From Streptomyces sp. HUAS MG91 (GTDB taxonomy: Bacteria; Actinomycetota; Actinomycetes; Streptomycetales; Streptomycetaceae), in assembly GCF_040529335.1 (NCBI RefSeq), contig NZ_CP159534.1, positions 1,054,001 through 1,118,000 on the forward strand: DNA of 64,000 nucleotides, read 5' to 3'. The notes below the pieces were generated by a model. The model was not told the DNA's origin, made no database searches, and worked only from the letters and a program-made list of their open reading frames with translations. Below, in pieces: positions 27,650 to 34,878 of the stretch; position 1 is the stretch's first letter; each line of letters opens with the position of its first letter. Position numbers and translations under genes: made by a program.

Positions 27650-27957
27650 TCGAGCCGCGGCAGGACCACTCGGCGACCTAATAGAAGCGCTCGTCGGCGC
27701 ACCACCCCATCAGCCGTCCGTGGCCCCAGCTGTTCTCAGGCTCCTCGCTCTCGTGAAGAGCTCCACGACTCCGGCTGATCAAGAGGTAGCCCTGGGAACG
27801 GCTCGAACCACGGCACGCTACGGCGGTCGACTTGCGAGCGGCAGGGGTCGCGCACGTGTCGCTCTTGTCGAAGCACTCAAGGCGCGGCATACAGCAAGAC
27901 ATCGCGCTCGACCCCTGCCCAGAGCTGATCCAACTCCCAGCCCTCGACGCCTATTAG
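27650..27957 (-). ncRNA. IS110 bridge RNA with readable target and donor guides
   Basis: Minus-strand transcript region upstream of the transposase; ends are approximate. A 5' stem-loop has arms at 27938-27944 and 27921-27927. The target loop has GCTGTATGCC at 27895-27886, identical to the left target flank plus the first core base, and CGACAAG at 27870-27864, complementary to CTTGTCG, the core plus right flank. It is closed by a perfect 11-bp stem (27909-27919 with 27840-27850). The donor loop has ATGGGGTG at 27710-27703, identical to the element's right end, and CTATTAG at 27684-27678, complementary to CTAATAG, the element's left end. A weaker GGCCAC/CGGC stem surrounds it. Order and polarity match IS621-type bridge RNAs. 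Confidence 0.88.
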
Positions 27958-28253
27958 GCATACAGCTCGCGGCGTAACCGCCGCTACCTGCGCAGACGCC
28001 AGATCAAGCACACGATTCCCGAGCCGAAGGACCAGCGAGCCAACCGCAAGCGCCGCGGCAGCAACGGCGGTCGTCCCACCGGCTTCGACAGCGAGATCTA
28101 CAAGCGCCGCAACGAAGTCGGACGGACGATCAACCGGCTCAAGAACCACCGGGCCGTCGCCACTCGTTACGACAAACGCGCCTACGTCTTCCACGGCACC
28201 GTCGCCACCGCCGCGATCCGGCTCTGGCTCAGGGGCTGAGTAGACCTGCTGTC

Positions 28254-28547
28254 TCAGTCCCCGAGGAACCACAGGTAGAGGTGGTGTCCGTCGAGAACCG
28301 TCTGGCTTAGGTCCAGAAGCTCACGCGCGAACTCCTTCGTGACCACGCCGGGAGGCAAACGCGGCACTTCGGCCCGCAGGGTGACCACCTGGCGACTGTT
28401 GAAAACAGTGTCCGCATAGGGCAACAGGTGCCCCAGCATCGGAAACGCCGACTGGTCGAGACCCGCCAGCTCCGGCCCCCAGATCACACCGTGCTTGGCG
28501 CGAGCTTCGATCGTGCCGACCTCGCTGCGGACCTGGAGACCAATCAT
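28254..28547 (-). CDS. Small hypothetical protein carried as IS5 passenger
   Basis: 97 residues, no signal peptide, family not recognised. It reads MIGLQVRSEVGTIEARAK, then WGPELAGLDQSAFPMLGHLLPYADTVFN, and ends HHLYLWFLGD. The 'DTVFN-x-x-Q' segment occurs in a loosely related set of Streptomyces hypotheticals that I associate with orphan or immunity-like loci; that is an impression. It lies inside the IS5 inverted repeats, convergent with the transposase and 13 bp from its stop, so it moves with the element. Confidence 0.6.
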   Translation of the reverse strand: MIGLQVRSEVGTIEARAKHGVIWGPELAGLDQSAFPMLGHLLPYADTVFNSRQVVTLRAEVPRLPPGVVTKEFARELLDLSQTVLDGHHLYLWFLGD

Positions 28548-28592
28548 GCTTCGAGCCTACGGCTCCAAGATCCGCCGGACAGCACCTAGGCC

Positions 28593-28650
28593 CTAGGGCG
28601 CGTGCCCGAAAGCCCTGCCTGCCCCGCGGTGTCCGGCACACGCGCCCTAG
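28593..28650. repeat. 58-bp CTAG-bounded inverted-repeat element
   Basis: Perfect 12-bp arms CTAGGGCGCGTG (28593-28604) and CACGCGCCCTAG (28639-28650) enclose 34 bp. Without the CTAG ends the core is 50 bp with 8-bp arms. It lies between the IS5 target duplication and the MITE and shares its right CTAG with the MITE's left CTAG. It could be a miniature element or a strong hairpin. Confidence 0.65.
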
Positions 28651-28833
28651 GGCCTGTCCGGCGGATCTTGTCGCGGGCGCGGCGTCTGGCACGCCGACCT
28701 GCGGCGTTGTCGTCGGTTGCCGACGCTCCGCGTCGACGCCCTCCTCCGCCTTGCATCTCGACGCACCAGACCCCGCTCACCAGCACAGAAACGCGCGGGC
28801 CGACCGACTGCGACCTGATCCGCCGGACAGGCC
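28651..28833. mobile_element. 183-bp MITE related to the IS5 ends
   Basis: Perfect 17-bp terminal inverted repeats GGCCTGTCCGGCGGATC (28651-28667 and 28817-28833) with CTAG on both sides (28647-28650, 28834-28837). The inner 14 bases of the repeat, CTGTCCGGCGGATC, are identical to those of the neighbouring IS5 element, and the CTAG target is the same, so that IS family is the likely mobiliser. No coding capacity is seen. Confidence 0.88.
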
Positions 28834-29016
28834 CTAGCGCCCGATCTCCCTGCGTGACACGCGGCGCAGCCTGCGCCGCTGGGACGGGTCGAGCATCAGG
28901 TAGGCCACGGTGGGCACGCCCAGCACGATGAGCAGGGCCGCCCACCAGGGCAGCCAGATCAGCAGGATGATCCCGGCCGCCACGCCTCCCACGGCGATCT
29001 TCGTGTTCCTCGACAT
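28834..29016 (-). CDS. Small two-helix membrane protein
   Basis: 60 residues. KIAVGGVAAGIILLIWLPWWAALLIVLGVPTVAYLML gives two closely spaced membrane helices and a basic C-tail (RRRLRRVSRREIGR). GGAGG lies ten bases before the ATG at 29016. The TAG stop (28834-28836) lies within the CTAG target duplication of the MITE, so the insertion sits exactly at the gene's end. Function unknown. Confidence 0.72.
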   Translation of the reverse strand: MSRNTKIAVGGVAAGIILLIWLPWWAALLIVLGVPTVAYLMLDPSQRRRLRRVSRREIGR

Positions 29017-29148
29017 GTGTCTGGCCTCCTTCGGGGCGGCTCGCCCTCGGATGAGTGGAACGGGCTCGCCTCTGCTGTGAGAAACGGGCCCGCGTCGTCC
29101 ACGGTTCCTGTGGACGACCCTGAGATGTCCCTGATGCCGCGCCACCAC

Positions 29149-29170
29149 GGGCGCCCCGGAGGGGGCGCCC
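29149..29170 (-). terminator. GC hairpin after desaturase
   Basis: Arms GGGCGCCCC / GGGGCGCCC (9 bp) with a 4-nt loop lie 16 bp beyond the desaturase stop in its direction of transcription. It is a probable terminator. Confidence 0.55.
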
Positions 29171-29186
29171 TGCGCGCGGGGGCGGC

Positions 29187-30224
29187 TCAGATGTCGGCCC
29201 GCAGCGGCTCTCCCACTTCATACATGTGCCGCAGTGCCTGGCGGTAGGAGTCGATGAGCCCGGTCTCGGTGAAGGGGATGCCGACCTTCCGGCAGTGCGC
29301 CTTGACCAGGGGCTGCGCGAGGCGCAGGTGGGGGCGGGGCATGCTGGGGAACAGGTGGTGCTCGATCTGGTAGTTGAGGCCGCCGAGGAACCAGTCGGTC
29401 AGAGCGCCGCCCTTGATGTTGCGCGAGGTGAGGACCTGGCGGCGCAGATGCCCCCACTTGTCGCCGTCGGGGTCGGGCATCTCCATGCCCTTGTGGTTGG
29501 GCGCGAAGGCCATCCCCAGGTGCAGCCCGAACAGCGCCTGGTGCAGTGCGGCGAAGGCGAGGGCGTGGCCGAGGGGCATGAGCGTCAGCAGCAGGGTGAC
29601 GTAGCCGACGACATGGGTGACGAGGAGCGCGCCCTCGACCAGGCGCTCGCGTCCGCTCTGGCGGCGCAGGTCCTGGAAGCCCGACACCTTCAGGGCCAGG
29701 CCCTCCAGGAGCGTGAGCGGGAAGAACAGCCAGGCCTGGTGGCGGGTGAGCCAGCCGCGGAAACCGGTGCGCGCGGCGGCCTGCCCGCTGGTGAAGACGA
29801 GGACGTCGGCGGCGACGTCGGGATCCTTGTCGATGTGGTTCGGGTTCGCGTGGTGGCGGTTGTGTTTCTGGTTCCACCAGGAGTAGCTCATGCCGAGCAG
29901 CAGATTGCCGTGGACGAGACCGATCACGCGGCTCACGGAGCGGTTCGTCGTGATCTGGGAGTGGCCGGCGTCGTGCCCGATGAACGCGGTGCGCGCGCCG
30001 AGGACGGCGAGGACGGGGGCGAGCGCCAGCACCCACCAGGAGCCGCCGATGAGTGCCACACCTGTCACCACGGCCGCGAGAGCGAGGGCGTTGCCCGCGA
30101 TGGTGCGCACGTACCAGCCGGAGCGCCGGTCGAGCAGCCCCTGACCCTTGACATCCCTCAGCAGAGGGGTGAATTCGCTGCTCGTGTCGGGCGGGGACGG
30201 CGGTGCGGCGACGGCAAGCGGCAT
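29187..30224 (-). CDS. Membrane fatty acid desaturase
   Basis: 345 residues. The three histidine boxes of acyl-lipid/acyl-CoA desaturases are HDAGHSQ (84-88), HNRHH (121-125) and QIEHH (about 290). They bind the di-iron centre. Four membrane segments lie in two pairs (45-85, 205-235). It introduces a double bond into fatty acyl chains using O2 and an electron donor, which is not encoded nearby. The absence of a fused cytochrome b5 and the QIEHH box match DesA3-like enzymes. The 250-bp upstream gap contains TTGACA-like promoter segments. Confidence 0.92.
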   Translation of the reverse strand: MPLAVAAPPSPPDTSSEFTPLLRDVKGQGLLDRRSGWYVRTIAGNALALAAVVTGVALIGGSWWVLALAPVLAVLGARTAFIGHDAGHSQITTNRSVSRVIGLVHGNLLLGMSYSWWNQKHNRHHANPNHIDKDPDVAADVLVFTSGQAAARTGFRGWLTRHQAWLFFPLTLLEGLALKVSGFQDLRRQSGRERLVEGALLVTHVVGYVTLLLTLMPLGHALAFAALHQALFGLHLGMAFAPNHKGMEMPDPDGDKWGHLRRQVLTSRNIKGGALTDWFLGGLNYQIEHHLFPSMPRPHLRLAQPLVKAHCRKVGIPFTETGLIDSYRQALRHMYEVGEPLRADI

Positions 30225-30467
30225 GGCTGTTCTCCGGTCTGTGGTGGGCGGCGGCGAAGCGGCGGGCTACGCGTCGGCCCGACACCGAAGAACGTACGGA
30301 GCAGGGGCCTTCGGCAGCCATGGCGCCACCACCCGACCGGCACCGGGGGCAGGCCCACCGCGAGCGGGGGGTTAGCCACACCCTTAAGGGTTGGGTGATT
30401 CAGGTCACGACTGGAGGGTGTCCGTCCGGCGGGTCGCGCGGTGTACCCTCGGCGCCTCCAGAGCGGG

Positions 30468-30486
30468 TAGTCAAATTTGATGACTA
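30468..30486. promoter_or_regulatory. 19-bp palindrome upstream of helicase operon
   Basis: TAGTCA-AATTTGA-TGACTA is an AT-rich palindrome in a GC-rich context, between the divergent desaturase and SNF2 genes. The half-site resembles MarR-type operators. It overlaps the first in-frame ATG (30477). No regulator gene is adjacent. Confidence 0.4.
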
Positions 30487-30503
30487 AATCGGATGACCTT
30501 CGT

Positions 30504-30541
30504 GTCCGATGCCTTCGAGACAGTCCGATGCCTTCGAGACG
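30504..30541. repeat. 19-bp tandem duplication at start of SNF2 gene
   Basis: GTCCGATGCCTTCGAGACA is followed directly by GTCCGATGCCTTCGAGACG. As the unit is not a multiple of three, it shifts the phase of the upstream start codons against the helicase frame, and it creates the ATG at 30528. Confidence 0.85.
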
Positions 30542-33425
30542 GAAGAACGAGGAAGCAGCCATCTCCGAGCACACGCATCCCGCACCCACACCCGCCGAGA
30601 CGGCGGAACTCGTCCGCTGCTGTGCCCTGTTCCTGCCCGCCGATCCGGCGCGCGCCTCGACCGTCGCCTTCTGGCACCCCGACGGCGACGAGGTGCCGCT
30701 GCCGGCGGCGGGCTCCCGGGTCCAGGTGCCCCTGGTGCTGCCCGGCGAGCAATTGACGGTGCCCGCCGTGGCCCTGCCGGTGCGGGCCGCGCTTCCGGTG
30801 CTCACACGCGCGCGGGCGGCCGCGCACGCCGATCCGACGACGGCCTTCTGGGGTGCCGCCGCCCTCCTGGCACTGCAACTCGCCGCCCGAGGACTGCTGT
30901 TGCCCGGACTGAGCGCCGAGGAGCACGACGCCTGGCGGTCGGGCCCGTTGAGCGCGGAGGATCTGGAGCGGGTGCGCGAGCTGGCCGCCGCGATGCCGCC
31001 GCAGGCGCACGCCGTCCCGCTGGAGGGGTACGAGCCGCCCCGGCTGCACGCCCCGGAGCGCCTGCTGCGGGCCTTCCTGGACGCGGTGGCCGACACGCTG
31101 CCGCGCTCCCCCGCCGCGCCGGCGGCCGCCGGGTCGGCCGTGTTCGCCGCGCGGAGTCCGCGCCGGGCGCCCGAGCTGCGTCCGTGGGCGGCGGACGTCG
31201 CGGCCGGGCACGACGCCGGGGTGCGGATCTCCCTGCGGGTGGAGGTGCTGGGTCTGGGGCAGGCCGACGACGAGGACGCGCGACCGGCGTTCCGGGCCGT
31301 GCCGCAGCTGCACAGCGTCGCCGATCCCACGCTGATGGCGGACGCGGCGGAGGTGTGGGCGGGCGGCGGCCCGGCGGCGCGGGCCTTCGGCGCACGGGCC
31401 CGGATGGACGCGCTGCTGGCACTGAGGCGCGCCTCGCGCGCGTGGGCACCGCTCGCCCCGCTGCTGTCGGCCGCCGTCCCCGACGCCGTCGAGCTGGCCG
31501 ACGAGGAGGTCACCGAGCTGCTCGGGGACGGGGCGCGCGCCCTGTCGGCGGCGGGCGTCGAGGTCCACTGGCCGAAGGAACTCGCCCGGAAGCTGACGGC
31601 ACGCGCGGTGATCGGGCCGCCCGACGGGGCCGGCGGGGACCGGCTCGCGTCGGCCGCGCCGTCGTTCCTGTCCGCCGACGCGCTGCTCGCGTTCGACTGG
31701 TGGTTCGCCCTCGGGGACCAGGAGTTGAGCCGTGCCGAGCTGGACCGGCTCGCCGAGGCGAACCGGCCGGTGGTGCGGCTGCGCGACCAATGGGTACTGA
31801 TCGATCCGGACGAGGCGCGGCGCGCCCGCGCCCATCAGGACCGCAAGATCACCCCGGTCGACGCGCTGAGCGCCGTTCTGACGGGCTCGACGGAGGTGGA
31901 CGGCCGCCGGGTCGAGGTACGCCCGACGGGCTGGCTGGAGGGGCTGCGGGACCGGCTGGCGGACCCCGAGGGGGCGGATCCGGGCCAGCGGATCGAGCAG
32001 CCCGCCGCGCTCGCCGCCGAACTCCGCGACTACCAGCTGCGCGGCCTGAACTGGCTGGCCCGGATGACCTCGCTGGGCCTGGGGGCCTGTCTCGCCGACG
32101 ACATGGGCCTCGGCAAGACGATCACGCTCATCGCGCTGCACCTGCACCGGCAGTCGGCGCCCGAGACCGCGGGCCCGACCCTGGTGGTGTGCCCGACCTC
32201 CCTGATGGGCAACTGGCAGCGCGAGATCGAGAGGTTCGCGCCGGGCACCCCGGTGCGCCGGTTCCACGGCGGTCGCCGGTCCCTGGAGGACCTGGCGGAC
32301 GGCGAGTTCGTCCTCACCACGTACGGGACGATGCGCCTCGACGCCGCCCAACTGGCCGCCGTGTCCTGGGGCATGGTCGTCACCGACGAGGCCCAGCACG
32401 TGAAGAACCCCTTCTCGGCGACGGCGAGGGAACTGCGCACCATCGGCGCACGCGCGCGTGTGGCGCTCACCGGCACCCCCGTGGAGAACAACCTCTCCGA
32501 GCTGTGGGCGATCCTCGACTGGACCACCCCCGGTCTGCTGGGCAGACTCGGCACCTTCCGCACGCGGTACGCGCAGGCCGTCGAGGGCGGCAAGGATCCC
32601 GCGGCCGCCGAACGCCTCGCCCGTTTGGTGCGGCCCTTCCTGCTGCGGCGCCGCAAGTCGGATCCGGGCATCGCGCCCGAACTGCCGCCCAAGACCGAGA
32701 CCGACCGGGCGGTGTCGCTGACCAAGGAGCAGACGGGCCTGTACGAGGCCGTGGTGCGCGAGACGCTGGCGGAGATCTCGGGCGCCGAGGGGTTCGAGCG
32801 GCGCGGTCTCGTCGTCAAACTGCTGACGGCCCTGAAGCAGATCTGCAACCACCCGGCGCAGTACCTCAAGGAGGACCGGCCGCGCATCGCCGGCCGCTCC
32901 GGGAAGCTGGAGCTGCTGGACGAACTCCTGGACACGATCCTCGCCGAGGACGCGGGCGTGCTGGTCTTCACGCAGTACGTGCAGATGGCCCGCCTGGTGG
33001 AGCGGCACCTGGCGGACCGCGGCATCGCGAGCCAGTTCCTGCACGGCGGCACCCCGGTCGCGCGGCGCGAGGACATGGTGCGGCGCTTCCAGGACGGCGA
33101 GGTGCCCGTCTTCCTGCTCTCCCTGAAGGCGGCCGGTACGGGTCTCAATCTCACGCGCGCGGAACACGTCGTGCACTACGACCGCTGGTGGAACCCGGCC
33201 GTCGAGGCCCAGGCCACCGACCGCGCGTACCGGATCGGGCAGACGCGCCCCGTCCAGGTGCACCGGCTGATCACGGAGGGCACGATCGAGGACCGCATCG
33301 CCGAGATGCTCGTCCGCAAGCGGGAGCTGGCGGACGCCGTGCTGGGGGCGGGCGAGGCGGCTCTCACCGAGCTCAGCGATGCCGAACTGGCCGATCTGGT
33401 GGAACTGCGAGGGGGATCCCGATGA
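30528..33425 (+). CDS. SNF2-family helicase/ATPase
   Basis: About 965 residues. The N-terminal 470 residues form the SNF2 accessory region. The ATPase has DDMGLGKTITLIALHLH (motif I), VTDEAQHVKNP (DEAQ box), ALTGTPVENNLSELW (III), and the helicase C part with LSLKAAGTGLNLTRAEHVVHYDRWWNPAVEAQATDRAYRIGQ (V-VI). It translocates on double-stranded DNA and remodels protein-DNA complexes. The start is uncertain: ATG at 30528 or 30477 lacks a ribosome-binding site, whereas GAGGAAG lies five bases ahead of an ATC codon at 30561. It overlaps the SWIM gene as ATGA. Confidence 0.9.
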   Translation: MPSRRKNEEAAISEHTHPAPTPAETAELVRCCALFLPADPARASTVAFWHPDGDEVPLPAAGSRVQVPLVLPGEQLTVPAVALPVRAALPVLTRARAAAHADPTTAFWGAAALLALQLAARGLLLPGLSAEEHDAWRSGPLSAEDLERVRELAAAMPPQAHAVPLEGYEPPRLHAPERLLRAFLDAVADTLPRSPAAPAAAGSAVFAARSPRRAPELRPWAADVAAGHDAGVRISLRVEVLGLGQADDEDARPAFRAVPQLHSVADPTLMADAAEVWAGGGPAARAFGARARMDALLALRRASRAWAPLAPLLSAAVPDAVELADEEVTELLGDGARALSAAGVEVHWPKELARKLTARAVIGPPDGAGGDRLASAAPSFLSADALLAFDWWFALGDQELSRAELDRLAEANRPVVRLRDQWVLIDPDEARRARAHQDRKITPVDALSAVLTGSTEVDGRRVEVRPTGWLEGLRDRLADPEGADPGQRIEQPAALAAELRDYQLRGLNWLARMTSLGLGACLADDMGLGKTITLIALHLHRQSAPETAGPTLVVCPTSLMGNWQREIERFAPGTPVRRFHGGRRSLEDLADGEFVLTTYGTMRLDAAQLAAVSWGMVVTDEAQHVKNPFSATARELRTIGARARVALTGTPVENNLSELWAILDWTTPGLLGRLGTFRTRYAQAVEGGKDPAAAERLARLVRPFLLRRRKSDPGIAPELPPKTETDRAVSLTKEQTGLYEAVVRETLAEISGAEGFERRGLVVKLLTALKQICNHPAQYLKEDRPRIAGRSGKLELLDELLDTILAEDAGVLVFTQYVQMARLVERHLADRGIASQFLHGGTPVARREDMVRRFQDGEVPVFLLSLKAAGTGLNLTRAEHVVHYDRWWNPAVEAQATDRAYRIGQTRPVQVHRLITEGTIEDRIAEMLVRKRELADAVLGAGEAALTELSDAELADLVELRGGSR

Positions 33426-34735
33426 GCGACCCGTACCCGTACGAGGACCAGGAGGCGTTCGACGAGGCCGCCGACGCCCGGGAGCGCGTCTTCGCCGCCC
33501 TGCCTCCCGCTCAGGGCCGGGGCTTCGCGGTCACCTGGTGGGGCCGGGCCTGGCTGAAGGCCCTGGAGGACACCGCCCTCGAACTGGCCCAGCTCAAAGC
33601 GGGCCGCAGGCTGGCACGGGCCGGGGCGGTCGGCGCGGTGTCGGTGCGGCCGGGGCGGATCACCGCCGTCGTACGGGACCGCGGCGGCGCGCTGCACCGG
33701 TCCGACGTGCTGCTGCACCAGCTGGACGGCGACGACTGGGACCGCCTCCTGGACATGGCCGTCGAGCGGTCGGGGTACATCGCCGCGCTCCTCGACCGTG
33801 AGATGCCGCCGCACCTGGTGGAGGACGCGGCGGCGGCCGGTGTGGAACTCCTGCCGGGGATCGGCGACTTGGAGCCGCGGTGCGACTGTGACGCGTGGGA
33901 CCACTGCGCGCACACGACCGCGCTGAGCTATCAGGTGGCCCGGCTGCTCGACCAGGATCCGTTCGTGCTGCTTCTGCTGCGCGGGCGGGACGAGCGGTCC
34001 CTGCTGGACGAGCTCCAGGTGCGCAGCGCGGCCGCCGCCGACCCCGCGCCGTCCGGCCGGGAGGACGGCGCGGCCGAGGGTGTGGACGCCGCGGACGCCT
34101 ACGCGTCGGCGTTCGTCCTGCCGCCGCTGCCCACGCCGCCGTCCCTGCCGGCCGAGCCCGGGCTGCCGCCGGTCCTGGACACCGAGACGGCGCCGCCCGG
34201 GGACACGGACGTCGACGCGCTGGAGTTCCTGGCGGCGCAGGCCGCCGCCGAGGCCCACCGGCTGCTCGCCGACGCCGTCGCCACCGGCCATCAGCAGCGT
34301 CCCGTGCCGGAGGAGCTGACGCCCTCGGCGGATGCCGCGCGGCTGGCCGCGGCGGCGCCGCCGGAGCACATCGCCGTCCGGCTCGCGCGCGCGACGGGCC
34401 GGGACCGGGAGGGTCTCGCGCTGGCGGCCCGCGCCTGGGAGTACGGGGGCGTCGCCGCTCTGACCGTCCTGGAGGACGCCTGGACTCCCGACGCGAAGAG
34501 TGCGGCACGCGCGCGTGCCGCGCTGGATGCGGCGTGGGAGGAGGACGAGCGGCCGGCGCTCAAGGGCTCGCGTGGGCGCTGGACGGTCTCGGACGGGGCC
34601 GGCCAGCTGCGGCTGGGGCGCGACGGGCGGTGGTGGCCGTACCGCAAGGAGCGGGGCCGCTGGGCCCCCGCGGGGCCCGCCGCCTCAGACCCGGCGGCGG
34701 CGCTCGCCACCGCGCTGGGCACCGGCCAGGGCTGA
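33422..34735 (+). CDS. SWIM zinc-finger protein, SNF2 partner
   Basis: 437 residues. The N-terminal half begins with FAVTWWGRAWLKALEDTALELAQL and contains the SWIM motif CDCDAWDHCAH (about 157-167), a C-x-C-x(n)-C-x-H zinc site. The middle is a Pro/Ala-rich linker. The C-terminus has a helical DUF-like part and a GRWTVSDGAGQLRLGRDGRWWPYRKERGRW segment. The ATGA overlap with the SNF2 gene, a conserved pairing, implies that the SWIM protein gives DNA or protein specificity to the ATPase. Confidence 0.88.
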   Translation: MSDPYPYEDQEAFDEAADARERVFAALPPAQGRGFAVTWWGRAWLKALEDTALELAQLKAGRRLARAGAVGAVSVRPGRITAVVRDRGGALHRSDVLLHQLDGDDWDRLLDMAVERSGYIAALLDREMPPHLVEDAAAAGVELLPGIGDLEPRCDCDAWDHCAHTTALSYQVARLLDQDPFVLLLLRGRDERSLLDELQVRSAAAADPAPSGREDGAAEGVDAADAYASAFVLPPLPTPPSLPAEPGLPPVLDTETAPPGDTDVDALEFLAAQAAAEAHRLLADAVATGHQQRPVPEELTPSADAARLAAAAPPEHIAVRLARATGRDREGLALAARAWEYGGVAALTVLEDAWTPDAKSAARARAALDAAWEEDERPALKGSRGRWTVSDGAGQLRLGRDGRWWPYRKERGRWAPAGPAASDPAAALATALGTGQG

Positions 34736-34821
34736 GGACGGGCAGGCCACGGCACCTGCCGCGCGACCGGCATGGAGTAGTCCGACGGGACGAACGGCGC
34801 GCGGCGGGTGATCGTGAATGA

Positions 34822-34842
34822 ACCTCCCTGCGACGGGGAGGT
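34822..34842 (+). promoter_or_regulatory. Leader hairpin ahead of type III PKS
   Basis: ACCTCCC / GGGAGGT, 7-bp arms with a 7-nt loop, 36 bp upstream of the PKS start. The right arm is purine-rich and resembles a ribosome-binding site held in a stem. It could be a terminator for the SWIM operon or a leader element. Confidence 0.35.
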
Positions 34843-34878
34843 CCACTCAGCCGGGGGGCGACCAGAAGGCGCAGGCTC

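Larger units (their letters stand above)
26351..27957 (-). mobile_element. Intact IS110-family element inserted at a CT core
   Basis: 1607 bp with no terminal inverted repeats. It is oriented leftward: the transposase end near 26351 leaves only 21 bp, and the 344-bp noncoding end reaches 27957. On the minus strand both junctions show CT (27957-27956 and 26350-26349), the core dinucleotide established for IS621. Removing the insert rejoins GACAAG to GCATAC and restores the IS5 reading frame exactly (GGDK/AYSSRR). Which of the two CT copies belongs to the element is arbitrary. Confidence 0.93.
25752..28240 (+). pseudogene. IS5-family transposase (two-frame), interrupted by IS110
   Basis: Frame one (25752-26177) encodes the HTH_Tnp/DUF4096 part: GDLTNAEWVRLEPHLP, then GIPWRDLPERFGSWKTVYERH, then VSVDSTSCRAHQHAAGA. 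At the A6G run 26112-26118 a -1 shift continues into EGLGRSRGGLTCKIHLA, LAFLVTPGQWGD and VGGDK up to 26350. The reading resumes at 27958 with AYSSRRNRRYLRRR, GFDSEIYKRRNEVGRTINRLK (E) and ends WLRG at 28240. Relatives show the same two-frame layout, so the shift is probably programmed. The IS110 insertion inactivates it. Confidence 0.88.
25699..28585 (+). mobile_element. IS5-family element bounded by CTAG, carrying a passenger gene and split by IS110
   Basis: The left end GCACTGTCCGGCGGATCATG (25699-25718) pairs with the right end at 28566-28585 (17 of 20 bases inverted). CTAG flanks both sides (25695-25698 and 28586-28589), giving the target duplication. Without the IS110 insert the element is 1280 bp. 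It holds a two-frame transposase and, downstream, an oppositely oriented small gene, which is longer than usual for this IS group. Confidence 0.85.

Noticed and set aside
28593..28837. Possible CRISPR array in the repeat-rich stretch
   Set aside because: The repeats are inverted pairs with CTAG boundaries, not regularly spaced direct repeats; no cas genes are present.
30225..30467. Riboswitch or small RNA upstream of the desaturase
   Set aside because: I found no conserved riboswitch block or strong hairpin; only the palindrome at 30468 stands out.
30471..33263. 930-codon minus-strand frame opposite the SNF2 gene
   Set aside because: Antisense shadow; the plus-strand frame carries all SNF2 motifs.
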